Source: an uncultured Lachnospiraceae bacterium (GTDB taxonomy: Bacteria; Bacillota; Clostridia; Lachnospirales; Lachnospiraceae). Taken from it: DNA of 64,000 bases. The notes beneath the pieces are model-generated. The model was not told where the DNA came from. It saw only the letters and a list, made by a program, of their open reading frames with translations, and did not search any database. Positions within the stretch are counted from its first letter, which is position 1; each line of letters begins with the position of its first letter. A program made the translations under genes and the position numbers. Shown piece after piece: positions 54,704 to 63,566 of this stretch. The DNA is taken from positions 39,120 through 103,119 of the forward strand of contig CADAHQ010000006.1 of assembly GCA_902787715.1 (NCBI GenBank), in the 5' to 3' direction.

Positions 54704-57688
54704 ATGAAAAAGGCGGCACGCATCGCGATTCTTTCAGCGATTTTGCTGATTGTTACGCAGACGGCAGGGCTCTTCGGGGCGCTGCCCGGTTTTCGTGCGG
54801 AGGCGGCTGCCTACCGCATCTCCGGAACCATCACCGCGAACCAGCTGAATCTGCGAAAAGGCCCGGGCACCGGATATGACAAAATTGCGACTCTAACCAA
54901 GGGTCACGCGGTCACCGTCATCGGGCGCGACAAATCCTCCGACGGCAAGACCTGGTATCAGGTGGAGACCAAGGTGTCCGGCAAGACCGTGACGGGCTAC
55001 GTGTGGGCGGATTACGTAAAGACGTCACAGACGGTTCCGACGCCGACGCCGAGCCCGAAGCCGACGAACACGACGACCCCGAAGCCTACAAGCACGCCGA
55101 CCCCGAAGCCCACAAACACGCCCACCCCGAAGGCGGGCAGCTCCTCGGACGGCAGACAGGGTACCGTGAATGTGAACTGGATGAATGTCCGTTCCGGTCC
55201 GTCCACGTCCTATACCAACCTCGGCAAATTATACAAGGGCAATACCGTGCGGGTGCTCTCGGAGACCAAGGATTCTAAGGGCCAGCGCTGGTACAAAGCC
55301 ATTGCGACCGTAAACGGCAAGGAGAGAGAAGTCTATCTCTTTGCAAGCTATATCACCGTGGCGGCGGCGACGCCGACTCCGAAGCCGACGAACACGCCGA
55401 CGAATACACCGTCGCCTACGCCGACCAACACGCCGACACCGACGAACACGCCGACACCGACCCCGACCAATACACCGACACCGACGAATACACCGACACC
55501 GACCAGTACACCGACACCTGCGCCGACGAACACACCGACGCCGACGCCGAATAAATCGGGGACAACCGGCGATTCGTCGATTCGTGAGACCGGCGGTGTG
55601 GTCACCGCAACCGGCTTGAATGTGCGGTTTGCGGCCGGCACGGAGCATCCGAAGATCACGCGGATCACAAACGGCCAGAAGCTTACGATTCACTCCTTTG
55701 CCTACGCCTCCGACGGCGCCGTCTGGTATGAGGTGACCGCGAAGGTGGGAAGCCTAACCTACCGCGGGTACGTTCATTCTGACTATGTGAAGACGGATGT
55801 CGCATATCCGCTCACGGAAGCAAACAACAGCGGCTCCATTCACTATACAGGGACAGCTGCTGCGACAGAGGACATTCCGGTGTCCTTCGCTCATACCTAC
55901 GCGTATGCGGGGCATCTGACGGGAGATCAGGTGAACCTCCGGAAGGGACCGGGGACTTCCAACGAGTCCATTGCCATGATTTCCAAGGGCACGCCCGTGG
56001 TCATCTGCGGGCAGGCAGCTGTCGGCGATATTATCTGGTACCATATTGCAACGATTCAAAACGGCAAGGTGTACGAGGGCTATATGTCCGGAACATACAT
56101 CTGCGCGGATATCGCGGGCTCCGGAATCTGGAGCACCGTGAATACGGAAGGCATCACGCTGCGGCGGGAGGCGAAGTCCGACGCCACGGCGGTGACCGGA
56201 GCGGACGGAAAGGCACGCACCTTAAAGAAGGGTGAATTTGCCTATATTATCGGCGAAGTGCAGGACGGCTCCGTCAAATGGATGCGCGTCAAAGTGGCGG
56301 ACGGCGATAAAGTCGTCACCGGATACATTTCGGGCAAATATCTTCAGTGGTCCGATGAGGGCGTGAAGGGACCGTTTGCGCCGGATGCGGGAGGGGAGGA
56401 TTTTGCAAAGCAGATGCGCGATGCGGGATTCCCCGAGAGCTATATTCCGTACCTTACGGCTTTGCACGAGCAGCACCCGCAGTGGAAGTTTACGCCGTAC
56501 CGGACGAAGCTCGACTGGTCTGCGGCCATCACCGGGGAGAACACCCTCGGAAACAATCTGATTGAGACAAGTGCCGGCAGGGACTGGCTTTCCTATGCGG
56601 AGGGTGCTTACGATTATACCACCGACAAATTCAAGCCCTTCGACGGCAGCAACTGGGTGATGATTTCGGCGGCGGGCCTTTCCTACTATATGGACCCGCG
56701 CAACTGGCTGACGGAATCCTACATCTTCATGTTTGAGGACCTTCGGTACGATCCGAAGACACAGACCCAAGAAGGTGTTGAGAACATCCTTAAGGGCACC
56801 GCGATGTACAAGACGACGTTTACGTATAAGGACGCAAGCGGCGCGACGAAGACGATTCTGTACTCTCAGGCGTTTATGGATGCCGCGGAGTATTCCGGCG
56901 TCAATCCGTACCATCTGGCGTCCCGTGTAAAGCAGGAGGTTGTGACCGGATCCGGCTTCTCGCGAAGCGCCACCGGAACTGTGGAAGGATTTGAAGGGTA
57001 TTACAACTTCTATAACATCGGCGCGTACAACTCGACGGCGTCCATGGGTGCCATCAAAAACGGTCTGAAGTTTGCCCGTTACGGAAGCACCAACGCTTCC
57101 ATGAACAAGGCAAGCCTGATCCCGTGGAACAACCGTTACAACGCGATTGTGGGCGGTGCGTACTATATCGGAAGCACGTACATAAACCGCGGACAGAACA
57201 CGATTTATCTTCAGAAGTATAACGTGACGGGAACCTCGCGGTTCTCGCACCAGTATATGTCCAACGCAAAGGCACCGCGCTCCGAGGCGCTGAAGGTTTA
57301 CCAGGCGTACAAGGGAATGGCGGGGTATGACGATATGGCCCTCACATTCTCCATCCCGGTGTACACGAACATGCCAAAGAGCGCCGTGGCGGCACCATCG
57401 GGAGTTGCGACGCCCAATGCGTACCTCAGTAAGCTCACAGTAACCACGGATGCCGGCAAGACCGTGACGCTTTCGCCGTCCTTTGCCGCAGGCGTATATG
57501 AATACACTGTGAAAGTTCCTTCCGGCACGAAAGCTGTGACCGTCGCCGCAACGCCGGTGAGGTCGGCAGCGAAGGTGTCGGGCACCGGCAAGCATACGTT
57601 GTCCGGAAAGGAGACCTCGGTTGTTGTCACCGTGACCGCGGAGAACGGAACCGTCTCCAACGTGGTTATCAAAGTGAAGACAGAGTAG
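54704..57688 (+). CDS. Secreted SH3b N-acetylglucosaminidase with cadherin-like C-terminal domain
   Basis: The ATG at 54704 follows GAGGTG. The 994-aa protein has a signal peptide (about 1-35). SH3b modules with [42 protein letters not shown] and [14 protein letters not shown] follow, a fifth weaker one comes near residue 480, and Thr/Pro linkers separate the first three. The glucosaminidase domain (about 590-880) has [25 protein letters not shown] and [11 protein letters not shown] with a likely catalytic Glu in KQEV. The C-terminus (about 905-994) is a cadherin-like beta-sandwich. It should cut GlcNAc bonds in peptidoglycan outside the cell. It is a single-gene unit. Confidence 0.92.
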   Translation: MKKAARIAILSAILLIVTQTAGLFGALPGFRAEAAAYRISGTITANQLNLRKGPGTGYDKIATLTKGHAVTVIGRDKSSDGKTWYQVETKVSGKTVTGYVWADYVKTSQTVPTPTPSPKPTNTTTPKPTSTPTPKPTNTPTPKAGSSSDGRQGTVNVNWMNVRSGPSTSYTNLGKLYKGNTVRVLSETKDSKGQRWYKAIATVNGKEREVYLFASYITVAAATPTPKPTNTPTNTPSPTPTNTPTPTNTPTPTPTNTPTPTNTPTPTSTPTPAPTNTPTPTPNKSGTTGDSSIRETGGVVTATGLNVRFAAGTEHPKITRITNGQKLTIHSFAYASDGAVWYEVTAKVGSLTYRGYVHSDYVKTDVAYPLTEANNSGSIHYTGTAAATEDIPVSFAHTYAYAGHLTGDQVNLRKGPGTSNESIAMISKGTPVVICGQAAVGDIIWYHIATIQNGKVYEGYMSGTYICADIAGSGIWSTVNTEGITLRREAKSDATAVTGADGKARTLKKGEFAYIIGEVQDGSVKWMRVKVADGDKVVTGYISGKYLQWSDEGVKGPFAPDAGGEDFAKQMRDAGFPESYIPYLTALHEQHPQWKFTPYRTKLDWSAAITGENTLGNNLIETSAGRDWLSYAEGAYDYTTDKFKPFDGSNWVMISAAGLSYYMDPRNWLTESYIFMFEDLRYDPKTQTQEGVENILKGTAMYKTTFTYKDASGATKTILYSQAFMDAAEYSGVNPYHLASRVKQEVVTGSGFSRSATGTVEGFEGYYNFYNIGAYNSTASMGAIKNGLKFARYGSTNASMNKASLIPWNNRYNAIVGGAYYIGSTYINRGQNTIYLQKYNVTGTSRFSHQYMSNAKAPRSEALKVYQAYKGMAGYDDMALTFSIPVYTNMPKSAVAAPSGVATPNAYLSKLTVTTDAGKTVTLSPSFAAGVYEYTVKVPSGTKAVTVAATPVRSAAKVSGTGKHTLSGKETSVVVTVTAENGTVSNVVIKVKTE
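55036..55136 (+). repeat. Thr/Pro linker repeat 1
   Basis: [18 protein letters not shown]-type coding repeat between the first two SH3b modules. Confidence 0.7.
55370..55551 (+). repeat. Thr/Pro linker repeat 2 (NTPTPT)
   Basis: About sixty codons built from a PTNTPTPT unit; at DNA level a short tandem of ACGCCGACA-like words. It is a spacer between SH3b modules and prone to length change. Confidence 0.8.
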
Positions 57689-57708
57689 TAAAAAGGACAA
57701 GAACTACG

Positions 57709-57739
57709 AAAGGACCGCTTTTTCCGGCGGTCCTTTTTT
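57709..57739 (+). terminator. Terminator after the glucosaminidase gene
   Basis: AAAGGACCGC pairs with GCGGTCCTTT and is followed by TTT. It is convergent with the - strand terminator at 57770. Confidence 0.9.
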
Positions 57740-57769
57740 GATGCTTATTGTAAATCCTTTCGGAAATGC

Positions 57770-57797
57770 AAAAAGGACCGTTCTGGGAACGGTCCTT
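57770..57797 (-). terminator. Minus-strand terminator of the proposed small RNA
   Basis: AAGGACCGTTC and GAACGGTCCTT form an 11-bp perfect stem. A T-tract follows only on the - strand (57774-57770), so it ends transcripts coming from the right. Confidence 0.8.
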
Positions 57798-57938
57798 CTG
57801 CGATATTTAGAGAAGAGAGAAAATCGGGAAATGCGCTTTAACGCATCGCCCGCGATGTCGTCTGTTGAGAGAGGGCACGCCCTCGTGAGGCGGGAAACCC
57901 CACGACCCGAGGACGTGCTCGGAGAATTTCATTCTGAC
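57770..57938 (-). ncRNA. Proposed structured small RNA of about 170 nt
   Basis: A - strand unit has a promoter (57945-57974), no convincing ORF, several hairpins and its own terminator. In RNA order the hairpins are AGAAT-GAA-ATTCT; a long one built on GCACGTCCTCG and CGAGGGCGTGC; and one with CGGG and ATGCG paired to CGCAT and CCCG. An alternative GAGGGC/GCCCTC pairing competes with the second. I cannot place it in a known family; 6S RNA is one option by size. No SRP, RNase P or tmRNA signature is visible. Confidence 0.55.
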
Positions 57939-57944
57939 TGCCCT

Positions 57945-57974
57945 ATACTACAACCGAGGGGGCAACACTGTCAA
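57945..57974 (-). promoter_or_regulatory. Promoter of the proposed small RNA
   Basis: On the - strand TTGACA (57974-57969), an 18-base spacer and TAGTAT (57950-57945). The start would fall near 57938. Confidence 0.6.
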
Positions 57975-58152
57975 CCGAACAAAATTTGAAGAAAAAATGC
58001 CGCTTCGAAAAATGCAATAAATCACGACAAGATTTTTTAATTTTTTGAAACTGCCTGCGAAAATATTTAACGAAAAACGGATTAAAATATATCGAACGTA
58101 TAATATATTAATCGAACGAGGTACGAAAAATGCGCCGAAAAGGAGTTTTTTC
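57975..58152. other. AT-rich gene-free stretch upstream of nagB
   Basis: No ORF or RNA gene is supported. It is clearly richer in A and T than its surroundings and contains a TATAAT (58099-58104) without a good -35 and the direct repeat described separately. Confidence 0.6.
58091..58118. promoter_or_regulatory. Direct repeat ATCGAACG, 20-base spacing, flanking a TATAAT
   Basis: ATCGAACG occurs at 58091-58098 and 58111-58118. The start-to-start distance of 20 bases is close to two helix turns, as for a regulator binding one face of the DNA. It lies 35 bases upstream of the nagB -35. Confidence 0.4.
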
Positions 58153-58181
58153 TTGATTTTGCCTTCTGCGGGAAGTAAAAT
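58153..58181 (+). promoter_or_regulatory. Promoter for nagB
   Basis: TTGATT (58153-58158), 17 bases, TAAAAT (58176-58181). Confidence 0.6.
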
Positions 58182-58259
58182 CACTATGGTGTTGTAATGC
58201 GCGGAAAGGGCATTGTTTTGCCTAAACCGCAGCTTTCCCGAAGAAAAGGAGAATTTTCC

Positions 58260-58982
58260 ATGAAGGTTATCGTTTGCAAGGACTATGCAGAGGTTTCCGC
58301 AAAGTCCGCTGAAATCGTTGCTGATGTTATGAAGAAGAAGCCCAATGCCGTGCTCGGTCTTGCTACCGGATCCACCCCCGAGGGGATGTATGCGAAGCTT
58401 GCCGAGATGAACAAGGCCGGTGAGATTGATTTCTCCCAGGTTACCACGGTGAACCTTGACGAGTATTATCCGATCAGCCCGGACAACGACCAGAGCTATC
58501 GGTATTTTATGAACAAGAACCTCTTTGACAAGGTAAATATCGACAAGACCCACACGCATGTACCGCAGGGCAGTGCCGCAGACGGTGAGGCAGAGGCCAA
58601 GAGATATGAGAAGTTCGTTCGTTCCCTCGGCGGTGCCGACATCCAGGTGCTGGGAATCGGACGCAACGGTCACATTGCATTTAACGAGCCTGACGAAGAG
58701 CTTGTTCCGGTTACCCACGTGACGAGCCTTACCGAGGACACCATCGACGCCAACGCACGTTTCTTCGCAAGCGCAGCCGATGTTCCGACGCACGCTCTTA
58801 CCATGGGTATGGGAACGATTCTTTCCGCAAAAAAGATCATCATCCTTGCAAACGGCAAGAATAAGCACGACGCTGTTGTAAAGATGCTCAAGGGCACGGT
58901 TACCACCAGCTGCCCGGCGTCCTTCCTCAACCTGCACGACGATGTCATCCTCGTGTGCGATGAGGCTTGCTACAACGGTTAA
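58260..58982 (+). CDS. nagB: Glucosamine-6-phosphate deaminase
   Basis: The ATG at 58260 follows AAAAGGAG. The 240-aa enzyme converts glucosamine-6-P to fructose-6-P and ammonia. Motifs: LGLATGSTPEGMY, VNLDEYYPI and GIGRNGHIAFNEPDE, where Asn stands at a position that is Asp in E. coli, as is common in Bacillota. No nagA is adjacent. It heads a run with glmM, which works in the opposite direction on the same amino-sugar pool. Confidence 0.96.
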   Translation: MKVIVCKDYAEVSAKSAEIVADVMKKKPNAVLGLATGSTPEGMYAKLAEMNKAGEIDFSQVTTVNLDEYYPISPDNDQSYRYFMNKNLFDKVNIDKTHTHVPQGSAADGEAEAKRYEKFVRSLGGADIQVLGIGRNGHIAFNEPDEELVPVTHVTSLTEDTIDANARFFASAADVPTHALTMGMGTILSAKKIIILANGKNKHDAVVKMLKGTVTTSCPASFLNLHDDVILVCDEACYNG

Positions 58983-59045
58983 TATAAAAATCCGATTTCG
59001 GCGGACCCCGCGTCTGCCGAAGTCTGTTATCAGGAGGAATTGATT

Positions 59046-60398
59046 ATGGGTAAGTATTTCGGTACCGATGGTTTCCGCGGACAGTCCGGAGTGGACCTGA
59101 CAGCACAGCATGCATTTGCCATCGGACGTTACCTCGGATGGTACTACGGCCAGAAGGGCCAGGCGAAGATTGTCATCGGCAAGGATACGCGCCGCTCGTC
59201 CTATATGTACGAGAATGCGCTGGCTGCCGGCATCACGGCTTCGGGCGCGAACGCCTACCTGCTGCATGTAACGACGACGCCCTGCGTTTCGTACATCACG
59301 AGAACCGACGGTTTTGACTGCGGTATCATGATTAGCGCAAGCCACAACCCTTACACCGACAACGGCATCAAGCTGATGAACGGCGACGGCGAGAAGATGG
59401 ATGATGAGCTGCAGGATACCATCGAAAGATACATCGACGGCGAGATTGAGGAGATTCCTTTCGCGACCGGTGAGAACATCGGCTGCACGGTGGATTACTA
59501 CACCGGACGGAACCGATACATCGGTTACCTCGCTAATGTTGCAACGAAGTCCTTCGAGAACCGCAAGGTTGCCCTGGACTGCGCAAACGGCAGCTCCTGG
59601 ATGATCGCCCGCGCTGTTTTCGACGCTCTCGGCGCTAAGACCTTTGTCATCAACAACGAGCCCAACGGAACGAACATCAACCGCGGCTGCGGCTCCACCC
59701 ATATCGAGGGTCTGCAGGAGTATGTGAAGGAGAAGAAGGTCGACGTCGGATTTGCCTTCGACGGCGATGCCGACCGCTGCCTTGCCGTGGATGAGAACGG
59801 CAATGTGGTAAACGGCGACCAGATCATGTACATCTGCGCGAAATACCTTAAGAAGATCGGCCAGCTTCCAAGCAACACCGTGGTTACGACCATCATGTCG
59901 AACTTCGGTCTTTACAAGGCTCTTGACCGCATCGGCATCAGCTACGAGAAGACGGCAGTCGGCGACCGCTTCGTGTATGAGAACATGAAGCAGAACGACC
60001 ACCTGATTGGCGGCGAGAACTCCGGTCACGTCATTTTCCGCAAATACGCCCGCACCGGCGACGGTATCCTCACGGCCATCATGACGATGATGGTCATGAT
60101 CGAGACACAGCTTCCTCTTTCGGTTCTTGCGTCCGAGGTGGAGATGTATCCGCAGGTTCTCAAGAACGTGGTTGTGGACGATAAGAAAGCTACCCTCGAC
60201 GATCCGGCCGTGAAGCTTCAGGTTGAGGCTTGCATGGCTGAGCTGGGTGACCAGGGCCGCGTACTGCTTCGCGCCAGCGGCACGGAGCCGGTTCTCCGCG
60301 TCATGAGTGAGGCTACCACCTACGAGATCTGTGAGAAGCATGTGGATGCCATCATCGAGTCCATGAAGAAGAACGGACATCTGATCAAGATTAAGTAA
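59046..60398 (+). CDS. glmM: Phosphoglucosamine mutase
   Basis: Start 59046 follows CAGGAGGAAT. The 450-aa enzyme interconverts glucosamine-6-P and glucosamine-1-P, leading to UDP-GlcNAc for peptidoglycan. It has KYFGTDGFRGQ, the phospho-Ser loop ISASHNPYTDNGIK, the Mg loop DGDADRC and the phosphate site RASGTEPVLRVM. In many Bacillota glmM is the third gene of the cdaA-cdaR operon; here it is separate and paired with nagB and a kinase. Confidence 0.93.
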   Translation: MGKYFGTDGFRGQSGVDLTAQHAFAIGRYLGWYYGQKGQAKIVIGKDTRRSSYMYENALAAGITASGANAYLLHVTTTPCVSYITRTDGFDCGIMISASHNPYTDNGIKLMNGDGEKMDDELQDTIERYIDGEIEEIPFATGENIGCTVDYYTGRNRYIGYLANVATKSFENRKVALDCANGSSWMIARAVFDALGAKTFVINNEPNGTNINRGCGSTHIEGLQEYVKEKKVDVGFAFDGDADRCLAVDENGNVVNGDQIMYICAKYLKKIGQLPSNTVVTTIMSNFGLYKALDRIGISYEKTAVGDRFVYENMKQNDHLIGGENSGHVIFRKYARTGDGILTAIMTMMVMIETQLPLSVLASEVEMYPQVLKNVVVDDKKATLDDPAVKLQVEACMAELGDQGRVLLRASGTEPVLRVMSEATTYEICEKHVDAIIESMKKNGHLIKIK

Positions 60399-60400
60399 TT

Positions 60401-61501
60401 ATGAACAGAAACGTCGGAACAGAACGGATTCTGCGAAGATACGGAATAGCGGGAAGCGTCGTCTCGGAGGAAGAATTGTGCGGTGGGAATGTGAATCTCA
60501 CCTACAAAGTGACCGTCAGAGACGGCGCTTCTTTCCAAACGTACCTTGTGCAGAAGATTAACCAAAACGCCATGCCCAGTGCTAAAGAGTGCGTGCGCAA
60601 CATGGCCCTCGTGACGGACCACCTGCAGAGAAAAGGCATCCGCACGGCGAAGTTGTACGCAGTGGCACGAAGCGGCGAACGGTTCGTGAGCGTGAAAAAT
60701 GCATCCGGAGAAGAGGAGGAGTGGCGCGTCGAGGAGTATCTTCCTTCCGTAGCCCTTAACCAGGAGAATCCCGATGTCCTGCGGGAGATGGCGCGGGCCT
60801 TCGGGCGATGCGATGCCGCACTCGCCGACCTGGATGCCGCAAAGCTGCACGAGACTGTGCGCGGTTTTCACGACACATACGCAAGATACCGGCAGCTCTA
60901 CGCTGCGGCGGAGGCGGATGTGTGTTCCCGCATGCGCGGCGTTTCCTGTGAGCTTGCGCAATTAAAGGCCATGGAGCAGGACGCCTGCGAGGTGTCTCTT
61001 CGGTATGCCGCAGGGGAGTATTCGGTCCGCGTGACCCACAACGACACCAAATTCAACAACGTGTTGTTCACCTCGGCCAATCCTCCCTACGATCCGGTGG
61101 TCATCGATTTCGACACCGTGATGGCGGGAATGTACGCATACGATTTTGCGGATTCGGTGCGGTCGGTTGCAAAGGTGACCGGCGGCAGTGCGGAGCATCC
61201 CACGGCGGTGATTGATCTTGCCCGGTTCCGGGCGATTGCGGAAGGGTATGTTTCGGAAACCGCGGCGATTATGACGCCTGCGGAGTCGGAAGCCATGGTG
61301 CCCTGTGTCCTGGCGGTTACCGCCGAGCTGGCAGCGCGGTATTTAACGGACTATCTGGAGGGCGACCGGTATTTTAAGATTGCCTATCCGGAGCAAAACC
61401 GCGACAAGGCGCGGCTCAACCTTGCCCTTGCGCAGGACATCGTAAGGCGGCGCGCAGAGCTTACGGAAATCTACGAAGAAGTGTTAAAAAAACGGAGGTA
61501 A
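60401..61501 (+). CDS. NahK-like aminoglycoside-phosphotransferase-fold sugar kinase
   Basis: The 366-aa protein has the APH kinase fold. GNVNLTYKV is the nucleotide loop, YLVQKINQNAMPSAKE resembles N-acetylhexosamine 1-kinase (NahK), THNDTKFNNVLF (near 212) is the catalytic loop and VIDFDT (near 234) the metal site. NahK makes GlcNAc-1-P or GalNAc-1-P from the free sugar and ATP. The gene starts two bases after the glmM stop, in a block of amino-sugar genes, which supports a sugar substrate. Choline or another small substrate is not excluded. Confidence 0.8.
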   Translation: MNRNVGTERILRRYGIAGSVVSEEELCGGNVNLTYKVTVRDGASFQTYLVQKINQNAMPSAKECVRNMALVTDHLQRKGIRTAKLYAVARSGERFVSVKNASGEEEEWRVEEYLPSVALNQENPDVLREMARAFGRCDAALADLDAAKLHETVRGFHDTYARYRQLYAAAEADVCSRMRGVSCELAQLKAMEQDACEVSLRYAAGEYSVRVTHNDTKFNNVLFTSANPPYDPVVIDFDTVMAGMYAYDFADSVRSVAKVTGGSAEHPTAVIDLARFRAIAEGYVSETAAIMTPAESEAMVPCVLAVTAELAARYLTDYLEGDRYFKIAYPEQNRDKARLNLALAQDIVRRRAELTEIYEEVLKKRR

Positions 61502-61505
61502 GGAT

Positions 61506-61904
61506 ATGGGAACATTTGCAACCCTCGCGGAGGCGCAGGAGTATTTTACGGGGGACCGCTTTGCAACGGAGAGCGGCATGACGATAAGAGCGCTCGGGGA
61601 GGATTTCGCGGAGACGGAGATGACCCTTAATGAGCATCACAAAAACGCCAACGGCGGCGTGATGGGCGGGGTGATCTTTACGCTTGCGGACTTCGCATTT
61701 GCCGTGTGCGTGAACCAGATTCACAGGCCCACGGTGGCGCAGCAGGTGAGCATAAATTACCTCGGCGCGCCCAAGGGAAAGCAGCTGTTTGCAAAGGCAG
61801 TCTGCCGCAAGAACGGCCGCACCACAACCATCGTCAACGTGGATGTGACGGACGAGACCGGACGCGATGTGGCGCAGTTTACGGGGACCGGTTTTAAGCT
61901 GTAA
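61506..61904 (+). CDS. PaaI-like hotdog thioesterase
   Basis: The 132-aa protein has the hotdog fold signature NANGGVMGGVIFTLADFAFA, the PaaI family's HGG-type active region, and QVSINYLGAPKGKQL. Family members hydrolyse aromatic or acyl-CoA thioesters. It lies four bases after the kinase gene; its link to amino sugars is unclear and may be simple read-through. Confidence 0.85.
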   Translation: MGTFATLAEAQEYFTGDRFATESGMTIRALGEDFAETEMTLNEHHKNANGGVMGGVIFTLADFAFAVCVNQIHRPTVAQQVSINYLGAPKGKQLFAKAVCRKNGRTTTIVNVDVTDETGRDVAQFTGTGFKL

Positions 61905-61983
61905 TCTGCATCTGTATGCAGTATTGCACAAGGAAAGTCGAAAAATGCACGGAATATTCTATCCGGCGGCGCACTTGTTTTTG

Positions 61984-62012
61984 TTGTAAGTGGCCGCCGG
62001 ATATGCTATACT
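61984..62012 (+). promoter_or_regulatory. Promoter for thrC
   Basis: TTGTAA (61984-61989), 17 bases, TATACT (62007-62012) with an extended TGC. Confidence 0.68.
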
Positions 62013-62064
62013 TTCATAGATTGTGCGGTTTATAACCGCAATCCCGGTTCGGAGGTATTCCACA

Positions 62065-63552
62065 ATGGATATGATATACAAAAGCACCCGCGGCAACGCG
62101 CAGGAAGTGACGGCGTCCCAGGCGATTCTCCAGGGACTTGCGCCCGACGGCGGACTGTACGTCCCGAAGGCCCTGCCGAAATTGACGCAGACCATGCGGG
62201 AGATTGCCGCTATGAACTACAAGGAGACAGCCCTTGCGGTATTGTCTCTGTTCCTTACGGACTACACGAAGGAAGAGCTCACGGCGTGCATTGACGCAGC
62301 ATACGACGCGAAGTTCGACACCGAGGAGATTGCTCCCCTGGTACAGGCGGACGGCGCTTACTACCTGGAACTGTTCCACGGCGCAACCATCGCGTTTAAG
62401 GACATGGCCTTAAGCATCCTGCCGCATCTGATGACTACGGCTGCGAAGAAGAACGGCATCACCGACGGCATCGTGATTCTCACGGCGACCTCGGGCGATA
62501 CCGGCAAGGCTGCTCTGGCTGGATTTGCCGATGTTCCCGGAACGAAGATCATCGTATTTTACCCCAAACACGGCGTATCCGCCGTACAGGAGCGCCAGAT
62601 GGTGACCCAGAAGGGGGAGAATACCGCAGTCATCGGAATCACAGGAAACTTCGACGACGCCCAGACCGGCGTAAAGAAGATGTTCAACGATGCCGCAATG
62701 AAGGAGGAGCTTGCAGCGAAGGGCTATCGCTTCTCGTCGGCCAATTCCATCAACATCGGCCGTCTGGTTCCGCAGATTGTATACTACACCTTCGCCTACG
62801 GCAAGCTTCTTGCCGAGGGGCATATTGCGGACGGAGAGAAGATCAATGTGACGGTTCCCACCGGAAACTTCGGAAACATTCTCGCCGCTTACTACGCAAA
62901 GCAGATCGGTGTGCCGATTGATAAGCTGATCTGTGCATCGAACACCAACAAGGTGCTGTTCGATTTCTTCCAAACCGGCGAGTACGACCGCAACCGCGAG
63001 TTTGTGCTCACCAGTTCCCCTTCCATGGACATTCTGATCTCGAGCAACCTCGAGAGACTCATTTATCATATTGCCGGCGATGACAGCGCCGTAACCGCAG
63101 AGCTTATGAAACAGCTTGCAGCAGGCGGCAAATACGACATCACCGCGGAGATGAAGAAAGGCCTTTCCGACTTCGTCTCCGGATATGCAACGGAGGACGA
63201 CACCGCGGCCGCGATTGCAGGCCTTTACGACCGCACGGGCTATGTCATCGATCCCCACACGGCGGTTGGCGACAGCGTGTACCGCAGATACGCAAAGGAG
63301 AGCGGAGATGCCACGAAGACGGTGATTGCCTCCACGGCAAGCCCCTTCAAGTTTGCAAGAAGCGTCATGAGCGCCATCGAGGGAAAGAAGTCCGATGAAC
63401 CGGATATGGAGCTAATCGAAAGACTGTCCAAGACGGCCAATGTGGCACTGCCTCCGGCGATTATCGAACTGAAGACGGCACCGGTTCGGCACGATACGGT
63501 CTGCGAGACCGAAGAGATGCCCGCCGTGGTTCGTAAGATTCTGGCAAAGTAG
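62065..63552 (+). CDS. thrC: Threonine synthase
   Basis: Start 62065 follows GGAGG; the frame is open upstream without support. The 495-aa PLP enzyme converts O-phosphohomoserine to threonine. It opens with YKSTRGNAQEVTASQAI, and has the PLP lysine in GATIAFKDMALS, LTATSGDTGKAALAG and VPTGNFGNILAAYYAKQ. The length fits the long ThrC form. The export-protein gene starts 14 bases later. Confidence 0.96.
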   Translation: MDMIYKSTRGNAQEVTASQAILQGLAPDGGLYVPKALPKLTQTMREIAAMNYKETALAVLSLFLTDYTKEELTACIDAAYDAKFDTEEIAPLVQADGAYYLELFHGATIAFKDMALSILPHLMTTAAKKNGITDGIVILTATSGDTGKAALAGFADVPGTKIIVFYPKHGVSAVQERQMVTQKGENTAVIGITGNFDDAQTGVKKMFNDAAMKEELAAKGYRFSSANSINIGRLVPQIVYYTFAYGKLLAEGHIADGEKINVTVPTGNFGNILAAYYAKQIGVPIDKLICASNTNKVLFDFFQTGEYDRNREFVLTSSPSMDILISSNLERLIYHIAGDDSAVTAELMKQLAAGGKYDITAEMKKGLSDFVSGYATEDDTAAAIAGLYDRTGYVIDPHTAVGDSVYRRYAKESGDATKTVIASTASPFKFARSVMSAIEGKKSDEPDMELIERLSKTANVALPPAIIELKTAPVRHDTVCETEEMPAVVRKILAK

Positions 63553-63566
63553 GTGTACGGGAGATG

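Noticed and set aside
55370-55551. CRISPR-like short repeats
   Set aside because: The repeats are in frame, have no spacers and encode a Thr/Pro linker.
57738-57989. An 83-codon + strand ORF after the glucosaminidase gene
   Set aside because: It covers two terminators and the small RNA candidate, has no ribosome site and no plausible protein pattern.
57948-60380. An 810-codon - strand frame opposite nagB and glmM
   Set aside because: It lies antisense to two clearly recognised enzymes, has no recognisable protein features and arises from codon bias.
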